From: Clostridium_AD sp047624165
GTDB lineage: Bacteria; Bacillota; Clostridia; Clostridiales; Clostridiaceae
Direction of reading: 5' to 3'
Assembly (NCBI GenBank): GCA_047624165.1
Contig: JBLHPD010000224.1
Location: 1-7,379, forward strand
DNA length: 7,379 bases
Part shown: piece after piece, positions 5,894 through 7,379 of the stretch
Layout of the letters: each line of letters opens with the position of its first letter
Numbering within the stretch: the first letter of the stretch is position 1
Program-made: the position numbers and the translations under genes
The notes under the pieces: model-generated
Seen by the model: only the letters and a program-made list of their open reading frames with translations
The model's database searches: none
Told to the model about the DNA's origin: nothing

Positions 5894-5949
5894 GGGGTCG
5901 TGTCAGCCGCCTAATAATTGGGAATACGCAATTAATTAGGCGAAAACCC
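5894..5949. repeat. Module C, copy 2 (complete nested hairpin)
   Basis: A GGGT/ACCC outer stem encloses an inner stem of CGCCTAATAATTG (5908-5920) against CAATTAATTAGGCG (5929-5942), 13 pairs with one bulged base, and an 8-base loop. AGCCGC (5906-5911... start of the left arm) could alternatively pair with GCGGCT inside the following reading frame. Confidence 0.7.
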
Positions 5950-5957
5950 GGGAGGGC

Positions 5958-6104
5958 ATCAAAGATGGAACAGCTGATGCGGCTTTAGTAGATGAGAATT
6001 TGATTGAAAAGTTGAGAGATAGAGAAAAGAATAAAACAAAAAAGCCTGGCGGTAGCCATGGATGGGAACTATTCAAACATATAGAAGACTATATATTTGA
6101 GTAG
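5958..6104 (+). pseudogene. Orphan conserved 48-codon reading frame, copy 2 (start not evident)
   Basis: The same frame as at 4681: IKDGTADAALVDENLIEK, LRDREKNKTKKPGGSHG, then WELFKHIEDYIFE and TAG. It is open back only to 5940, after an in-frame TAG at 5937-5939, and that extension contains no ATG, GTG or TTG. A conventional start is therefore ruled out ahead of the peptide; the first in-frame TTG is at 6000. Replacements relative to copy 1 are Leu to Phe, Glu to Lys and Met to Ile, all within hairpin D. Function unknown. Confidence 0.4.
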
Positions 6105-6108
6105 TTCC
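6065..6108. terminator. Hairpin D, copy 2 (terminator-like)
   Basis: Arms 6065-6084 and 6089-6108 around the same AAGA loop pair at 19 of 20 positions, counting one T-G wobble and one C-A mismatch. It is followed by CTTTG, as in copy 1. Confidence 0.5.
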
Positions 6109-6110
6109 TT

Positions 6111-6137
6111 TGTCGTTAAGGGGTTTGTTTCACGACA
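6111..6137. repeat. Hairpin E, copy 2
   Basis: TGTCGTTAA (6111-6119) against TTCACGACA (6129-6137): eight of nine pairs, with one mismatch compared with the perfect copy 1. Confidence 0.5.
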
Positions 6138-6223
6138 TTTGTAGAATTTTTATGAAGAAGGTTTATAAAATAGAAAAGGGATATAATAGAGGTAGCAGTG
6201 GTAGTAGTATCTATTTTGATAAA

Positions 6224-6273
6224 TAGTGTAGAATAAAATGTAATTTTCTGATAATATAAAGATATGATATAAT
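6224..6273 (+). promoter_or_regulatory. Conserved block and extended -10 promoter of the second rpn gene
   Basis: Bases 6224-6254 are identical to the block ahead of the first rpn gene. Just downstream, TGATATAAT at 6265-6273 is a perfect extended -10 element (TG-n-TATAAT), with a weak TTTCTG at 6245-6250 in -35 position at 17-base spacing. The predicted leader is about 35 bases. The 86 bases between hairpin E and this block (6138-6223) are absent from the first copy and include another TATAAT at 6182-6187. Confidence 0.5.
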
Positions 6274-6314
6274 AATAAATAGAAATCAGAGGTAAAAATA
6301 GAGGATGTGGAAGA

Positions 6315-7178
6315 ATGCAGAAGAGAAAAGTAAAAGAGATTGACGAAAATTTTATAATGTCACCAAAATACGATTTCGTCTTTAAGTATATATTTGGGAA
6401 TGAGAAGCATAAAGATTTACTAATAGCACTATTAAGTGATGTACTGGGTCTTCCAGAAGAAGAATTTGCTGATATACAAATAATAAATAGTGAGCTATTA
6501 AAGCAGTTTAAGGAAGATAAAAAGGGTATTCTCGACATAAGGGTTAACACTAAAGTGGGTGGTCAGATAGATATAGAAATACAGATTTTACCAACACAAT
6601 ACATGGCAGAACGAACTCTTTTCTATTGGAGTAAGATGTATACAAGCCAAATACAACCAGGAAATACTTATGATATGTTAAAGAAGTGTGTAACTATAAA
6701 TATAGTAGACTTTGAGTGTACACCATTAAAGAAGCTGTATTCTTGCTATCATCTAATGGAAGATGGCAAAGGAGAGAGATTAACAGATCTAATTGAGATA
6801 AGATTCTTGGAGATACCAAAACTATTAGATAAAGGGATTAAGAGAGATGAAAATGATCCAATAGTTCAGTGGATGGAATTTTTAGACGGGAAATCGAAAG
6901 AGGTGATGGAAATGCTCGCAGAAAAGAATAAGGGTATAAAGAAAGCCTATGCCTTATTGAAGGTAATAAGTAAGGATGATAAGGCTAAGATGCTATATGA
7001 ATCTAGACAGGCAGAAATTAGCGATGAACTTACTAGACTAAAATCCGCAAGAGATGAAAAAGGAATAGAAGATGCTATAAATTTTCTTAGGCTTGGAGTA
7101 AGTGAAGAAATAGTAGCCAAAGGAACAGGTATATCACTAGAGAAGGTGCTAGAGCTAAAAAAGGAAATGTTGAATTAA
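6315..7178 (+). CDS. Rpn-family PD-(D/E)XK nuclease / putative transposase, second copy
   Basis: A 287-residue paralogue of the protein encoded at 4939. SPKYDFVFKYIFGNEKHKDLLIALL (16-40) is the family opening. GILDIRVNTKVGG with Asp74, then QIDIEIQI with Glu88 and Gln90, supply the D...ExQ nuclease core. RTLFYWSKMY, CVTINIVDFEC and LTDLIEIRFLEIPKL follow in family order, and the C-terminus ends in a helical GVSEEIVAKGTGISLEKVLELKKE. The start at 6315 has GAGG ten bases upstream, a slightly long spacer; an in-frame Met at codon 15 has no ribosome binding site. The stop TAA (7176-7178) is fused to the beginning of hairpin A. Compared with the first copy it is intact and about ten residues longer at the N-terminus. 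Nuclease or defence activity is family inference. Confidence 0.88.
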   Translation: MQKRKVKEIDENFIMSPKYDFVFKYIFGNEKHKDLLIALLSDVLGLPEEEFADIQIINSELLKQFKEDKKGILDIRVNTKVGGQIDIEIQILPTQYMAERTLFYWSKMYTSQIQPGNTYDMLKKCVTINIVDFECTPLKKLYSCYHLMEDGKGERLTDLIEIRFLEIPKLLDKGIKRDENDPIVQWMEFLDGKSKEVMEMLAEKNKGIKKAYALLKVISKDDKAKMLYESRQAEISDELTRLKSARDEKGIEDAINFLRLGVSEEIVAKGTGISLEKVLELKKEMLN

Positions 7179-7202
7179 GGAGTTAACTTCCAGTTGCCTC
7201 CT
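7178..7202. repeat. Hairpin A, copy 4
   Basis: AGGAG/CTCCT outer arms, a T-C mismatch, TAACT/AGTTG inner arms with one T-G wobble, and loop TCC. Its first base is the last base of the stop codon of the second rpn gene. GGGGTTGTGACAGCCACC follows, a shortened C-like element before hairpin B. Confidence 0.75.
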
Positions 7203-7227
7203 AAGGGGTTGTGACAGCCACCTATAA

Positions 7228-7261
7228 ACATAAACAGCCAGCTAACGCTGACAATTTCTGT
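7228..7261. repeat. Hairpin B, copy 3
   Basis: ACATAAA/TTTCTGT outer arms with one mismatch, and CAGC/GCTG inner arms with loop TAAC. Confidence 0.6.
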
Positions 7262-7264
7262 AAT

Positions 7265-7320
7265 GGGGTCGTGACAGCCGCCTATTAAATGGGAATACGC
7301 AATTAATTAGGCGAAACCCC
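7265..7320. repeat. Module C, copy 3 (complete nested hairpin)
   Basis: The outer stem is GGGGT (7265-7269)/ACCCC (7316-7320). The inner stem is CGCCTATTAAATG against CAATTAATTAGGCG (7300-7313), with the same loop as copy 2 and weaker pairing near it. After it the sequence does not continue into the orphan reading frame but into GTCATCAAGCTAAG, which resembles the CATCAACCTAA following the first two A copies. I see no gene in 7321-7379. Confidence 0.65.
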
Positions 7321-7379
7321 GGGAGCAATGTCATCAAGCTAAGATTACACAAAATGTAAAATAAAATATCCCTATAAAT

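Noticed and set aside
5908..5942. Integron attC site (GCCTAAT...ATTAGGC inverted repeat downstream of genes)
   Set aside because: The arms match RYYYAAC/GTTRRRY at only six of seven positions, missing the essential AAC/GTT bases, and the whole structure is shorter than known attC sites. No integron integrase is present. The cassette analogy is kept only as a layout comparison.
6116..6550. Long minus-strand open frame opposite the second rpn gene
   Set aside because: It overlaps hairpin E, the promoter block and the rpn start; it is low-complexity (Ser, Phe, Ile-rich) and has no recognisable motif. It is a shadow of the real gene.
3765..7320. CRISPR array
   Set aside because: The repeats are few, separated by hundreds of bases of genes, and have no regular short spacers; no cas gene is visible.

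Overview
The window is AT-rich, uses AGA, ATA and TTA codons heavily and has strong AAGGAGG-type ribosome binding sites. Together with the gene families present, this points to a low-GC Firmicute, most likely a Clostridium-like member of the Clostridia. That placement is inference from composition and family knowledge; no marker gene is present.

Left part (1-2934): a polysaccharide-precursor operon on the plus strand. After the hydrophobic tail of a broken membrane protein (120-269) and a 17-codon stub of a Rossmann-fold nucleotide-sugar enzyme (271-321) come three closely packed genes of the dTDP-sugar pathway: rfbA (RmlA), rfbC (RmlC) and rfbB (RmlB). RmlA activates glucose-1-phosphate to dTDP-glucose, RmlB makes dTDP-4-keto-6-deoxyglucose, and RmlC epimerises it towards L-rhamnose. 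The last enzyme, RmlD, is not in the window. The stub is in frame with rfbA, so an uninterrupted reading frame begins 38 codons before the real rfbA start.

Middle (2935-4140): a possible gene remnant, a small protein with three predicted membrane segments, and then a gene-poor stretch where a family of structured repeats begins.

Right part (3765-7379): a modular repeat region carrying two divergent PD-(D/E)XK nuclease genes of the Rpn / 'putative transposase' family. Modules recur in the same order: hairpin A (25 nt, four copies, with compensatory changes), hairpin B (34 nt, three copies), nested hairpin C (three copies, one deleted internally), a conserved reading frame of about 48 codons with no evident start (two copies), long hairpin D over its stop codon, hairpin E, a conserved 31-bp promoter-like block, then an rpn gene. 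The two Rpn proteins look only about 40% identical by eye, whereas the flanking module is about 95% identical, so module and cargo have different histories. Hairpin A sits immediately or shortly after the stop codons of three different genes, giving the region the look of a cassette array. A C-terminal fragment of an IS4-family transposase (minus strand) ends exactly against one copy of hairpin B.

The most promising candidate for something undescribed is this A-B-C-peptide-D-E-rpn cassette. A second candidate is an internal in-frame start with a good ribosome binding site near the 3' end of the first rpn gene, which recalls the intragenic RpnS antitoxins described for Escherichia coli Rpn proteins.
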